A DNA stretch of 32,458 nucleotides from Bacillota bacterium (GTDB lineage Bacteria > Bacillota > Clostridia > Acetivibrionales > JAMNYG01): contig JAMNYG010000096.1 in assembly GCA_023622945.1 (NCBI GenBank), positions 1-32,458 on the forward strand, written 5' to 3'. This document shows positions 7,524 to 15,358 of the stretch, in pieces (position 1 is the first letter of the stretch; each line of letters begins with the position of its first letter). The translations under genes and the position numbers were made by a program. The notes beneath the pieces are model-generated. The model did not search any database and was not told where the DNA came from. It saw only the letters and a program-made list of their open reading frames with translations.

Positions 7524-7551
7524 ATTATCTTCTTTACCTTATAAGATATCC

Positions 7552-8451
7552 TTATCTGCTTTTAGGATCAGGCATTTTGCCGTCAAGCAGGTTCTCATCG
7601 CTGAATATTTTCTCCTGGTTTTCATCTTCTATGATCTCAACACTGTTCTTCGATGTCATATACTTCTTCAGTGTGGGGTTTACATAGAAATTGTTAATTA
7701 AACCTGTAAGGCTGAACAGTATCACAAAAAACACCAGGAATCCTATAAGGGCGTTAAAATAGAAGGCCAGCATAATTATTGCAACATTTAAAATCAGTAT
7801 CAGCAAGTTTGGAAACAGTTTTATAATGGCAAATATAAAAGCGTTTTTGTAGATTTGTTTTATGCTGAGGTTAAACGTGATGAGCATGGGATAAATATAC
7901 AAATGCATCATGACATATACGATTATACCTATTACAAGAAGTGTGGTCCCCAATGTGGTTATTAAGGAGTGACCTTCCACCTGTCTGTATAAGTTCAGGT
8001 CGATGCAAACTATTGCAGTAACCACAAGATCAATCAGGCTGATTATCATGCTCTGCTTGAAGTTGGCTTTTGCGGTATCCTTGAAGTCCCACCAGAGAAA
8101 GGCATGCTCTTCACGGGCATAATTTCTTAGTATATAAGTAAATCCAGCTTGTGCAGGACCTACGGTAAGTACCGGGATGCACATGAAAACGCTTCCGAAT
8201 ATTATTCTTATGGAAAAATCAATAAAAGGATCATCTGCAATTAACGTCGGCCAGAAAAACTGAGAAATAAATAACATTGCTATTATAGCAGGAATGTTAA
8301 AAATCAAAAACATCAAATTAGCCTTAATAAGATTCCAGAACTTTCTTTGAAAAACTTCAAAAAAAACTACTATTCTTGGTTTTGGCGGTGTATCCTTAGG
8401 AACTCCGGGTCCTGGCTTTGAAAAGTCAAAAAATCCGAAAAAACCAGCCAT
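7552..8451 (-). CDS. DUF624 (YesL-family) membrane protein
   Basis: A 299-aa integral membrane protein with five to six hydrophobic segments (about residues 42-65, 80-105, 133-152, 165-190, 200-245). It has the family signature GPAQAGFTYILRNYAREEHAFLWWDF around 98-123. The N-terminus is GFFGFF-rich with a proline-rich cytosolic stretch, and the C-terminal tail is charged. DUF624/YesL proteins often sit near carbohydrate uptake or wall genes; no biochemical role is established. Start ATG 8451 has AGAAGGGG upstream. It is monocistronic, with its own predicted promoter (8527-8555). Confidence 0.88.
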   Translation of the reverse strand: MAGFFGFFDFSKPGPGVPKDTPPKPRIVVFFEVFQRKFWNLIKANLMFLIFNIPAIIAMLFISQFFWPTLIADDPFIDFSIRIIFGSVFMCIPVLTVGPAQAGFTYILRNYAREEHAFLWWDFKDTAKANFKQSMIISLIDLVVTAIVCIDLNLYRQVEGHSLITTLGTTLLVIGIIVYVMMHLYIYPMLITFNLSIKQIYKNAFIFAIIKLFPNLLILILNVAIIMLAFYFNALIGFLVFFVILFSLTGLINNFYVNPTLKKYMTSKNSVEIIEDENQEKIFSDENLLDGKMPDPKSR

Positions 8452-8526
8452 TACTAAATCCCCTTCTTGGTTTAATTATTGAATATTGAATATGTCATAA
8501 TAAACATGCCATATTCCTTAACATTC

Positions 8527-8555
8527 ATTGTATCAGCACTTTCACTCATATTCAA
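8527..8555 (-). promoter_or_regulatory. Predicted sigma-A promoter of the DUF624 gene
   Basis: On the minus strand TTGAAT (8555-8550), a 17-bp spacer and TACAAT (8532-8527) lie 76 bp before the start codon. Confidence 0.5.
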
Positions 8556-8605
8556 CATATTTCTTGTTTCAGTAAGTTTTCAGCAAATTTTCTCTAAAAA
8601 AACCC

Positions 8606-8634
8606 TTGACACAATTAATATTAGCTAGTATAAT
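8606..8634 (+). promoter_or_regulatory. Strong promoter of the tRNA-Leu gene
   Basis: Perfect TTGACA (8606-8611) and TATAAT (8629-8634) are separated by 17 bp, as expected for a stable RNA gene. The tRNA begins 52 bp further on. Confidence 0.9.
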
Positions 8635-8685
8635 TGATTTTGCTGACTGCGAAACCTGGCAGCACAACATTAAATCAAGTCAAAT

Positions 8686-8768
8686 GCGAGAGTGGCGGAA
8701 TTGGCAGACGCGCACGTTTGAGGGGCGTGTGGGCGACCGTACGGGTTCAAGTCCCGTCTCTCGCACCA
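8686..8768 (+). tRNA. tRNA-Leu, anticodon GAG
   Basis: A full cloverleaf with a class II variable arm. The acceptor GCGAGAG pairs with CTCTCGC, and D-stem GCG with CGC around GAATTGGCAGA. The anticodon stem CACGT/GCGTG carries loop TTGAGGG (anticodon GAG, reading CUC/CUU). The variable arm is TGGGCGACCGT, the T-arm ACGGG-TTCAAGT-CCCGT, and ACCA is genomically encoded. The 83-nt length is normal for leucine tRNA. It has its own promoter and terminator. Confidence 0.97.
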
Positions 8769-8780
8769 ATGAACAAGATG

Positions 8781-8808
8781 AAAAACTACTGGGATATCAG
8801 TAGTTTTT
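8781..8808 (+). terminator. Terminator of the tRNA-Leu gene
   Basis: AAAAACTACTG (8781-8791) pairs perfectly with CAGTAGTTTTT (8798-8808) across a GGATAT loop. The right arm ends in the T run TTTTTCTTG. Confidence 0.88.
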
Positions 8809-8896
8809 CTTGTTATGCAAATATTATGAGCAAAAGTGACATCGCTCAGTCTTAAAAGGTTATCTACCCATATCCTATGAAAGGGTTTTGTCAGCC

Positions 8897-9271
8897 ATGT
8901 TCTTTATCGGTATTTTCGGAATCGATCAGGCTCAAAAAAATATCGGGACATACAATAACGCCATATGTCCCGCATGCGGAGCTCTCACCCGATTTGAAGT
9001 ATTCAGGGTCTATTCATATTTTCACGTGTTTTTTATTCCCACATTCAGATGGAACAACAGGTATCTTGTTAAGTCTTCCTGCTGCGGAAGCGTTTATGAA
9101 CTTGACCCCGATATCGGCAGTCAGTATGAAAAAGGCTTCAGCCCCGAAATAAACGATCAACACCTGCGCCCTCTGGCAGGATACCCGGTTTTCCATGTCT
9201 GCCCCGGTTGCGGAGCAAGGATTGAATCCTACTTCAAGTTTTGTCCCTTCTGCGGGAAAAAAATTACTTAA
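8897..9271 (+). CDS. Zinc-ribbon protein of unknown function
   Basis: A 124-aa protein beginning MFFIGIFGIDQAQ, a hydrophobic start typical of a small zinc-ribbon family. Metal-binding cysteines are arranged as CPACG near residue 25, a lone CCG near 63, and CPGCG...CPFCGKK near the C-terminus (about 102-122). One ribbon is therefore formed by the last two CxxC pairs, and another possibly by CPACG with the middle CC. Function unknown. ATG 8897 is chosen over the in-frame TTG at 8888 because AAAGGG lies ahead and the family begins MFFI. It stands 70 bp before azlC and may be co-transcribed. Confidence 0.82.
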   Translation: MFFIGIFGIDQAQKNIGTYNNAICPACGALTRFEVFRVYSYFHVFFIPTFRWNNRYLVKSSCCGSVYELDPDIGSQYEKGFSPEINDQHLRPLAGYPVFHVCPGCGARIESYFKFCPFCGKKIT

Positions 9272-9341
9272 AACATAGCAATCATATCCTGCTCTAAGAA
9301 TCCAGCAAAATCATCTACAGTTTACATAAAGGAGTTTCATA

Positions 9342-10058
9342 ATGGAGCAAACAGAGTCAATAAACAGTTACATAAAAGGCTTTACAGATGGGATACCTAT
9401 CGGGCTTGGCTATCTTTCGGTTTCTTTCTCCTTTGGCATGATGGCTGTAAATATGGGGTTGCCTGTGTGGGCGGCGGTTTTGATATCCATGACCAACCTG
9501 ACGTCCGCAGGCCAGGTTGCAGGAATCGGCCTTATTTCTGCCGAAGCAGCATATTTGGAAGTGGCACTTACACAACTCATAATAAATCTCCGCTATGCTC
9601 TCATGTCAATTTCGGTTTCCCAAAAGGCTGATAAATCTTTCAACGTCTTTCATCGCCTGCTTGTTTCATTCGGAATAACCGATGAAATTTTCGCCGTGGC
9701 AACCGGTAATGTATCTGCCATAGGAGCCCGCTACATGTATGGTCTTATCACTGTCCCCTATATTGGCTGGACAGCCGGCACGTTGCTTGGTTCATCAGCC
9801 GGAGCCATTCTTCCTGAGACCATAACTTCGGCTATGAATATAGCAATATACGGCATGTTTCTGGCAATTATAATTCCACCGGCAAAGCATTCCCGCTCCG
9901 TTCTTAGGGTCATACTACTGTCATCTGCTTTAAGCTGTCTTTTTCGATATGCTCCTGTCCTCAACAGGATATCCGACGGCTTTGTAATTATCATTTGCGC
10001 CCTTGCGGCCTCAATTGCGGGTGCTCTGCTATTTCCTGCAAAGGATGTGTCAAAATGA
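9342..10058 (+). CDS. azlC: Branched-chain amino acid exporter large subunit AzlC
   Basis: A 238-aa protein with about seven hydrophobic segments. AzlC family marks are the N-terminal KGFTDGIPIGLGYLSVSFSFGMMA, the re-entrant SAGQ motif near residue 56, and the NLRYALMS block near 82. AzlC pairs with AzlD to export branched-chain amino acids and their analogues across the cytoplasmic membrane. RBS AAAGGAG sits 7-8 nt before ATG 9342. Its stop overlaps the azlD start in an ATGA, so the two subunits are translationally coupled. Confidence 0.93.
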   Translation: MEQTESINSYIKGFTDGIPIGLGYLSVSFSFGMMAVNMGLPVWAAVLISMTNLTSAGQVAGIGLISAEAAYLEVALTQLIINLRYALMSISVSQKADKSFNVFHRLLVSFGITDEIFAVATGNVSAIGARYMYGLITVPYIGWTAGTLLGSSAGAILPETITSAMNIAIYGMFLAIIIPPAKHSRSVLRVILLSSALSCLFRYAPVLNRISDGFVIIICALAASIAGALLFPAKDVSK

Positions 10059-10360
10059 TGGTAAAATACATTTTGGTGATGGCAGCGGTAACATACATTA
10101 TCCGCATGTTGCCCATGGTATTATTTAAACGCAGGATAGAAAGCAAGTTTGTGCAATCGTTTTTGCATTATGTCCCCTATGCAGTTTTGGGGGCCATGAC
10201 TTTTCCGGGTGTTCTTTCATCCACCTCTTCCCTTTACTCTGCCATTGCAGGGACGGTTGTCGCAGTAATTTTGTCCCTCATGGAAAAAAGCCTTATTCTG
10301 GTGGCTTTATCCGCATGCATAACGGTTTATGCCGTGGAATGGTTATTACGGATAATATAA
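10055..10360 (+). CDS. azlD: Branched-chain amino acid exporter small subunit AzlD
   Basis: A 101-aa protein with three to four transmembrane segments, starting MMVKYILVMAAVTYIIRMLPM, the AzlD pattern. It contains FLHYVPYAVLGAMTFPGV in the middle. The start is ATG 10055 overlapping the azlC stop (ATGA); a second ATG at 10058 is equally possible. The open frame extends upstream to 9995, but that part lies inside azlC and is rich in cysteine, unlike the family. It is followed by a foldback repeat (10407-10459) that could end transcription. Confidence 0.92.
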   Translation: MMVKYILVMAAVTYIIRMLPMVLFKRRIESKFVQSFLHYVPYAVLGAMTFPGVLSSTSSLYSAIAGTVVAVILSLMEKSLILVALSACITVYAVEWLLRII

Positions 10361-10406
10361 AGACGGAACAACACTGGAGCAAACATCAGAGACTGGTCAT
10401 AGGTGA

Positions 10407-10459
10407 GGGGACACTTCTCAAACTTCGAAGCACTTCTCCGCAGCAAGAGAAGTGTCCCC
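10407..10459. repeat. Foldback repeat element, copy A
   Basis: Perfect 13-bp inverted ends GGGGACACTTCTC (10407-10419) and GAGAAGTGTCCCC (10447-10459) enclose 27 bp. A second CACTTCTC (10431-10438) can also pair with the right arm. Flanked on the right by GTAC. It lies between the convergent 3' ends of azlD and the peptidase/AAC(3) gene. One of four related copies (13402, 23715, 25977). Confidence 0.9.
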
Positions 10460-10495
10460 GTACCTTATTATGCCAGCACAACACGCCCTCTTGAC

Positions 10496-13303
10496 CTACA
10501 TTATATCCCCGGTAAACGCATCGGTATCAGGCTTTAACCGCATGTTCTCATCATCCCAGTCGGTCTCTACGGTTCGTTCATTTACCCTCGGTCTTACAGG
10601 GCAAACCGAGCATCCGCTGATTCCCAGATCCGGAACGCCGTCCCGCATCATGGTTTCATGATATCTTCTCCAGTCTTTGAGCTTAAATGAATATGCAGGA
10701 GCATCCCCTATATATCCGTATTTTAAAAGACCATCCTTCTCAAGCATGCCATATATGCGTACAGTAGGCGGATAAAGTTTTTCAGGCTCCAATTCCAGAA
10801 ACTCAGGTAATTCCTTCCCGGGAACAGATCCTGCTTCAAAAAGGGGACAAGCTGCACTTCTGTAGCTCCATGTCCTCAACTTTACCATTCTTCCGTCCGG
10901 CAGCTTTGCAGGATATTCCTCCGTGCGCAGGCTGTGACACGGAACCTTGTTGGTCAGTTCGACAACATGGGCAAAGGTAAAGGAATTGGGACAGTCTATC
11001 AGGATAACCTTTCCGTCAGCTTCCTCAAGTTTCTGAAGCGGTGAACCGTAATACATGGTCGGTACCCTGTGATGATCCTTCAGAAATTCCCTGGCGTCTT
11101 TTCCCCATGCGGCAAAGGCATTGGATACATCAAGGGAGCGGAGAACACCGGGAATTTTCCTGAAATACTCTGTTATCGCACCTGTACCTGCGGGTGTCTC
11201 CACATGATCGTAGTATGCGGATCTGTTTTCCTGGAATATCCGGTACATGTTGAATGACGGCATCATCAGCAGACCATCATAGGTAATGACATCCATCAGG
11301 GCCCTGCAAACGGTTTCAGGTCCTCCTTCCACATGGCCCATGCTGGAAAGGGAGCTGTGTACAATAACCTTGTCCCCGGCCTTGATGCCCAGTGATTTCA
11401 GGGAATTTACTATGTCCTCATATGTGTACGTGCGCAGATACCTGACGGATACATAGCCATATTTCTCCAGTTCACGGATATAACGCACAAAACGCTTGAT
11501 TTCCTTTTCTTTTGGATACTCACTGTCAAATACCATGGATGTCTTCCGCATTGCAGCAAGAAGGTTTGTATTTTCGTCAAGCCAGTTTAATATGAATTCA
11601 CGGCCGGGAGCATGTTCAAACCTTTCATGGGCAGGTACACGTGCAAGGGAAGCAGGTATTCCCATTGCTGTCCTTCTTATCAGCATATTGGCTGCATATC
11701 GTTCAGCCCTGGTAAGAGGACGTTTTACGGGAGGATACTCCTCAGAGAGCCTTGAGGTTTCATTCAAAATTACGCCGTCCAATTTCTCCACTGCTTCTTT
11801 GATATCAACGGTTGGATCAAATCTTTTGAATGCCTCCAGCACTCCCTTCATCCACCTTCCGAATTCAGAAAGGCGCTCCGTTGCCTCCCCTGAAGGAAGT
11901 TTTCCCTTTTGGACTGCATCAGCAATTTTCTCTGCCTTTTGAGATATCTCTTCCCCTGCCAATTTCACAGAATCGGAAAGCATCTTCGTGAGCTCTTCCT
12001 TATCAGCAGATGCAATCGTGGAAACAAATGCAGCAATAAAGCACGTCAAATCCGCAGCGGTTTTCCAGTCGGTTATATCATCGAATCTATCCAGAGAATT
12101 ATGATGGTATTTCCCAGGATGGCATATGAAATAATGGGTGGGAATACCTATAGTTCTGTCCGATACAAAGGAATCATCACCCAAATCCCCGGGTAAAACC
12201 TTCAAAGGATATTCAGAGAGCTCCTGTCTTGCATACATGCCAAGGATCAAATCAGTGCATGACGGAAGGAAATAAGGGCTTGTATAAACATAAACCGGTC
12301 GCCCGGTTTTTTTGGTATCATATGAAATACCGTCCACGTTAATGGCAAGAAGAGTTCTTTTCTCTTTAACGTGCTTCTCAAAATAATGGGCGGTACCATA
12401 TTGTTCCATGGATACAACGAAACGCACGGTTTTCTTTAGAGGAGGAAGCTTGCCGCTTTGTATTCCTTTGCGGATCATTCTGGCTATTTCAGCATGGGCA
12501 GCCGCACCCGTATAGTTATCATTTAAAAACGGTTCATAAATATGAGATATTAAAGTGATCTCATCAGGCTCAATGCCCGGAATTATTCCTGTTACGGTAT
12601 ACAGCTGACCGCTGTACAGCCTGCTTTTAACCACTGCCTTCATTACAAGGGTGCCATTTTTTTTCAAAAGCTCAGCTATTCTTGCTGCCTTTCTTAAAGG
12701 GATTGAAAAGCAAGGGATCACCTTGTCATCCTTTGTGTGGTACCAGTATGGAAAACCTGAGCCATTTATCCAGAATGTGGCATCTCCCAGCTCTTTCCCT
12801 GCTTCTGAGTATCCGGAAACAATGGCCGCAGCACCCTTTTTTATTATTTGATGATGGGTCCCGATAGGATTTTCCTTAAGGCAAAGCACTATCTTTCCGG
12901 AAGCATCTGCACCGGCCATTACGTCTTCCCACAGTACAACCTCGGCTGTTATTCCCTCAGAAGGTGTGGGAGGACAGCGATTTGCCACGCAAAACCGGTC
13001 AATATTCAGATCTGTAATATGTTCCTCCAGAGGCTCGGGACCGACTATATCCAAAGATGCGTCTTCCACTTCCCAGGCCATGGGCATGACAAAATCCATT
13101 GCTGCACTGGTTCCGTCTGCAGGAATTGGGATACATTCCACTTCTGAAAGTCCTGCCTCCTCAAACATTTCCCTGCACCTGAAAGCAGTTTTTTCAAAAT
13201 CCTTGTATCCAAGGGAATATCCAATGTTGTAAAGTTCCGATGAGTTGCCCTTGAAGAGGGACAAATCAAAATTCTTTTTAAAGAACGACGTTTGCAACGC
13301 CAA
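10496..13303 (-). CDS. M28-like zinc peptidase fused to an AAC(3)-like acyltransferase domain
   Basis: A 935-aa two-part protein. Residues 1-520 look like an M28-type aminopeptidase with a PA-like insert (SGKIVLCLKENPIGTHHQIIKKG region, about 135-230). Likely metal ligands are His254 and Asp262 in SHIYEPFLNDNYTGAA, Glu300 in MEQYGT, Asp324 in NVDG, and His400/401 in HPGKYHHNSLD. A helical linker spans about 435-630. Residues 640-900 match the aminoglycoside 3-N-acetyltransferase fold (VIVHSSLSSMGHVEGG; LLMMPSFN; GSPLQKL; AHVVEL). The usual AAC(3) RSxHPxHS segment is here RSLDVSNAF, with both histidines lost. No signal peptide. The upstream GTG at 13312 overlaps AGGAG, so I chose TTG 13303, 8 nt after it. 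Substrate unknown; antibiotic resistance should not be assumed. Confidence 0.82.
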   Translation of the reverse strand: MALQTSFFKKNFDLSLFKGNSSELYNIGYSLGYKDFEKTAFRCREMFEEAGLSEVECIPIPADGTSAAMDFVMPMAWEVEDASLDIVGPEPLEEHITDLNIDRFCVANRCPPTPSEGITAEVVLWEDVMAGADASGKIVLCLKENPIGTHHQIIKKGAAAIVSGYSEAGKELGDATFWINGSGFPYWYHTKDDKVIPCFSIPLRKAARIAELLKKNGTLVMKAVVKSRLYSGQLYTVTGIIPGIEPDEITLISHIYEPFLNDNYTGAAAHAEIARMIRKGIQSGKLPPLKKTVRFVVSMEQYGTAHYFEKHVKEKRTLLAINVDGISYDTKKTGRPVYVYTSPYFLPSCTDLILGMYARQELSEYPLKVLPGDLGDDSFVSDRTIGIPTHYFICHPGKYHHNSLDRFDDITDWKTAADLTCFIAAFVSTIASADKEELTKMLSDSVKLAGEEISQKAEKIADAVQKGKLPSGEATERLSEFGRWMKGVLEAFKRFDPTVDIKEAVEKLDGVILNETSRLSEEYPPVKRPLTRAERYAANMLIRRTAMGIPASLARVPAHERFEHAPGREFILNWLDENTNLLAAMRKTSMVFDSEYPKEKEIKRFVRYIRELEKYGYVSVRYLRTYTYEDIVNSLKSLGIKAGDKVIVHSSLSSMGHVEGGPETVCRALMDVITYDGLLMMPSFNMYRIFQENRSAYYDHVETPAGTGAITEYFRKIPGVLRSLDVSNAFAAWGKDAREFLKDHHRVPTMYYGSPLQKLEEADGKVILIDCPNSFTFAHVVELTNKVPCHSLRTEEYPAKLPDGRMVKLRTWSYRSAACPLFEAGSVPGKELPEFLELEPEKLYPPTVRIYGMLEKDGLLKYGYIGDAPAYSFKLKDWRRYHETMMRDGVPDLGISGCSVCPVRPRVNERTVETDWDDENMRLKPDTDAFTGDIM

Positions 13304-13401
13304 CTCAATCACTCCTAAACAAACTTTTGGGTAGTAAGAATATTACCTTAATTATATATTTCCGTTGGTAGGTTCGCAAGACGATTAAAGATGTAAGGTA
13401 T

Positions 13402-13453
13402 GGGGACACTTTTCTACTTGGAAATATTGCTCTGTAGTTTGAAATGCGTCCCC
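13402..13453. repeat. Foldback repeat element, diverged copy B
   Basis: GGGGACACTTTTC begins at 13402, and the right end GAAATGCGTCCCC closes at 13453. The outer GGGGAC/GTCCCC pairs are perfect and the rest is decayed. The inner block CTCTGTAGTTTGAAATG aligns with CTTCGCAGTTTGAGAAG of copy C, showing common descent. It lies between divergent genes, so it is unlikely to serve mainly as a terminator. Confidence 0.75.
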
Positions 13454-13475
13454 TTTTTCTTTTTTCACCTGCCAG

Positions 13476-13494
13476 CATGATACGGCATATCATG
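13476..13494. promoter_or_regulatory. Inverted repeat upstream of the metallophosphoesterase gene
   Basis: CATGATA (13476-13482) and TATCATG (13488-13494) form a perfect 7-bp inverted repeat around CGGCA. It ends 41 bp before the ATG at 13536. It may be an operator; no promoter boxes of good quality were found beside it. Confidence 0.35.
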
Positions 13495-13535
13495 TTGTAA
13501 GAGTTTATCAAACCTGTCAAAGGGGAAACACAGAT

Positions 13536-14435
13536 ATGTCCGTATCATCAAGGCTTCAAACAGTTTATGGGAAGTCCGAGCATGTTGTTTTTGATGACAA
13601 TTCAAGAATTGTTTTTTTCAGCGATATACACCGCGCAGATGGCAGTAAGGCCGATGACTTTATTCAAAACAGAAGCATCTACTTGCACGCCCTGGACTAT
13701 TATTATAATAATGGTTTCACATATATAGAAGTCGGCGACGGAGACGAACTTTGGGAAAATGACCACTTCTCCACCCTTCTTGATACCAATTTGGAAGTAT
13801 ACCTTAAGATTCGGGATTTTCACAGCCGGGGCAGGTTCTATATGCTTTTGGGCAACCATGATGTTTTTAAAAGAAGAAAAAGCTTTGTGAAAAGGAACCT
13901 CTACCAGTATTATAATCCTGATACGGACAGGTTCGAGCCCCTTTTTGACAATATAAAAATACACGAAGGTCTGGTGCTGAAATATAATGGAACAGATTTT
14001 ACAGTTTTTGTAGTACATGGACATCATGGAGACCTTCTGAATGACAGGCTTTGGCCAATAACAAGGTTTCTTGTAAGATATATATGGCGGCACATGCAGT
14101 TCCTGGGCATCAGAGACCCTTTCAGCCCTGCCAGGAACCAGGCACGCGCAATTAACGTTGAAAGGAATATAATAAACTGGGTCAGAGAAAGCAACCAAAT
14201 GTCCATTATGGGACATACTCACAAAATTGCCTTTGCAAAACCGGGTGAAGCACCCTACTTTAACTGTGGCTGTTGTACCAGAAAAGGATATATTACCGGC
14301 ATTGAAATCCAAAAGGGTCAGATAATGCTTGTAAGATGGAATAAGGTTAAAGAAGCAAACAACCGGATAAAATTAACCAGGGAAATTATCGCCGGGCCAG
14401 AAAAGATAAGATCCTATGCAGCGTCAAAGTTTTAA
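13536..14435 (+). CDS. Calcineurin-like metallophosphoesterase
   Basis: A 299-aa protein with all five metallophosphoesterase blocks: DIH (Asp30, His32), GDGDE (67-71), GNHD (106-109), HGHHGD (161-166) and GHTH (226-229). Together they bind a two-metal centre that cleaves phosphate esters. The layout resembles UDP-2,3-diacylglucosamine pyrophosphatase-type enzymes, but a Gram-positive host makes that substrate unlikely, so the target is unknown. RBS AAAGGGG lies about 12 nt before ATG 13536. The 3' end overlaps the 3' end of recO on the other strand by 12 bp, with no terminator between. Confidence 0.88.
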   Translation: MSVSSRLQTVYGKSEHVVFDDNSRIVFFSDIHRADGSKADDFIQNRSIYLHALDYYYNNGFTYIEVGDGDELWENDHFSTLLDTNLEVYLKIRDFHSRGRFYMLLGNHDVFKRRKSFVKRNLYQYYNPDTDRFEPLFDNIKIHEGLVLKYNGTDFTVFVVHGHHGDLLNDRLWPITRFLVRYIWRHMQFLGIRDPFSPARNQARAINVERNIINWVRESNQMSIMGHTHKIAFAKPGEAPYFNCGCCTRKGYITGIEIQKGQIMLVRWNKVKEANNRIKLTREIIAGPEKIRSYAASKF

Positions 14436-15170
14436 ATTCTTCAGAAAATCCAGCCTTGTGTAGTCCCTCTCCAGCCTTTCTCTCAGATACCTGCTGCACA
14501 CTCTCGAAAGTTCCGAGAGCACTTCCTTTGAAACGGTGAAACTGAACAGATCCTTAATATCAGAATAAATGATGTGAATAATTGCCCGAATTGTACCCTG
14601 AGACAGGAGCATTGCGCTCCTATCCTCTGCAATGCACTGCTGGCATATGAATCCGCATTTCCTGAAACTGAAATGGGCCTTCTCAATTTCCTCCTTGCCG
14701 CAAACCATACAGCCTCTTACATACGGAGCATATCCAAGGATGGTAAGAAGCCTTAATTCAAAAATTCTTACCAGCAATTCAGGTGACTTGTCGGTCTTTG
14801 ACAGCATGTGCAAAGTGTTGAGAAACAGCTGCAGAGTTCTTACCGCAGGCTGTTCCTCCTGAACAACATCATTTATTATATCCAGTATGTGAGCTGCATA
14901 TGTCAGTCTTACTATATCATTTCTGATTTCATAAAACGGCTCAATAACATCACAGCTGCTTACCGAATTCATGGTCTTGCCTTTATACAGAATAAACTCG
15001 CTGTAACAAAGCAGTTGTGTTCCGGCAGATATGCTGCTTCTCTGTCTTCTTGCGCCTCTGGCATATGCGGATATTTTGCCTTCATTTTTCGAAAAAATGG
15101 TAACTACTTTGTCTGCTTCTCCGGTGTTTACTTCCCTGATAACAATCCCCTTTACTTTAATATAACCCAT
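14424..15170 (-). CDS. recO: DNA repair protein RecO
   Basis: RecO loads RecA on SSB-coated single-stranded DNA together with RecR. The 248-aa protein has the N-terminal OB fold (MGYIKVKGIVIREVNTGEADKVVTIFSKNEGKISAYARGARR). A helical region follows, with the zinc-binding CMVC...CQQC cluster (Cys154, Cys157, Cys176, Cys179). It is the last gene of the yqfC-to-recO operon, 41 bp after yqzL, as in Bacillus. Confidence 0.96.
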   Translation of the reverse strand: MGYIKVKGIVIREVNTGEADKVVTIFSKNEGKISAYARGARRQRSSISAGTQLLCYSEFILYKGKTMNSVSSCDVIEPFYEIRNDIVRLTYAAHILDIINDVVQEEQPAVRTLQLFLNTLHMLSKTDKSPELLVRIFELRLLTILGYAPYVRGCMVCGKEEIEKAHFSFRKCGFICQQCIAEDRSAMLLSQGTIRAIIHIIYSDIKDLFSFTVSKEVLSELSRVCSRYLRERLERDYTRLDFLKNLKL

Positions 15171-15211
15171 TTATACGCCTCTGTTCCCTTGTTTCTAGTT
15201 TAAGACATACG

Positions 15212-15358
15212 TTATGTTTGCTTACTGGATGCAACTTCATCCTGAGCAATCCTGGTCTGGCTGTTCCGTTTCCTGAAGTTCTCAATCTCTCTGTAAAACA
15301 CATAGGCATCAACACTTCCTGTGTTTTCAAAGGTTTTCCATGCAAATTCTCTAAGCAC
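15212..15358 (-). CDS. yqzL: YqzL-family small protein (GTG start)
   Basis: Minus-strand reading from GTG 15358 gives 48 residues: MLREFAWKTFENTGSVDAYV at the N-terminus, then FYREIENFRKRN and a polar tail ending SSKQT. The block EFAWKTFENTGSVDAYVFYRE is the YqzL pattern, and the place between era and recO is the conserved one. A purine-rich AGAGGGGG lies about 8 nt upstream, and an in-frame TAA just before it rules out a longer start. Function unknown; being short and GTG-started it is easily missed. A 62-codon frame in the same stretch (15157-15345) is a shadow. Confidence 0.9.
   Translation of the reverse strand: MLREFAWKTFENTGSVDAYVFYREIENFRKRNSQTRIAQDEVASSKQT

Noticed and set aside
8606-8855. 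Open frames crossing the tRNA gene (8606-8803 and 8634-8855)
   Set aside because: They run through a complete tRNA-Leu and its terminator and have no coding signature.
9995-10054. Longer N-terminus for AzlD
   Set aside because: It lies inside azlC, is cysteine-rich and not membrane-like, and the ATGA overlap gives the standard start.
10841-10860. GGGGACAAGCTGCACTTCT as a fifth foldback copy
   Set aside because: It lies within coding sequence of the peptidase fusion and has no matching right arm.
15157-15345. 62-codon minus-strand open frame between recO and yqzL
   Set aside because: It overlaps the conserved yqzL reading in another frame, has no family resemblance, and overlaps the start of recO.
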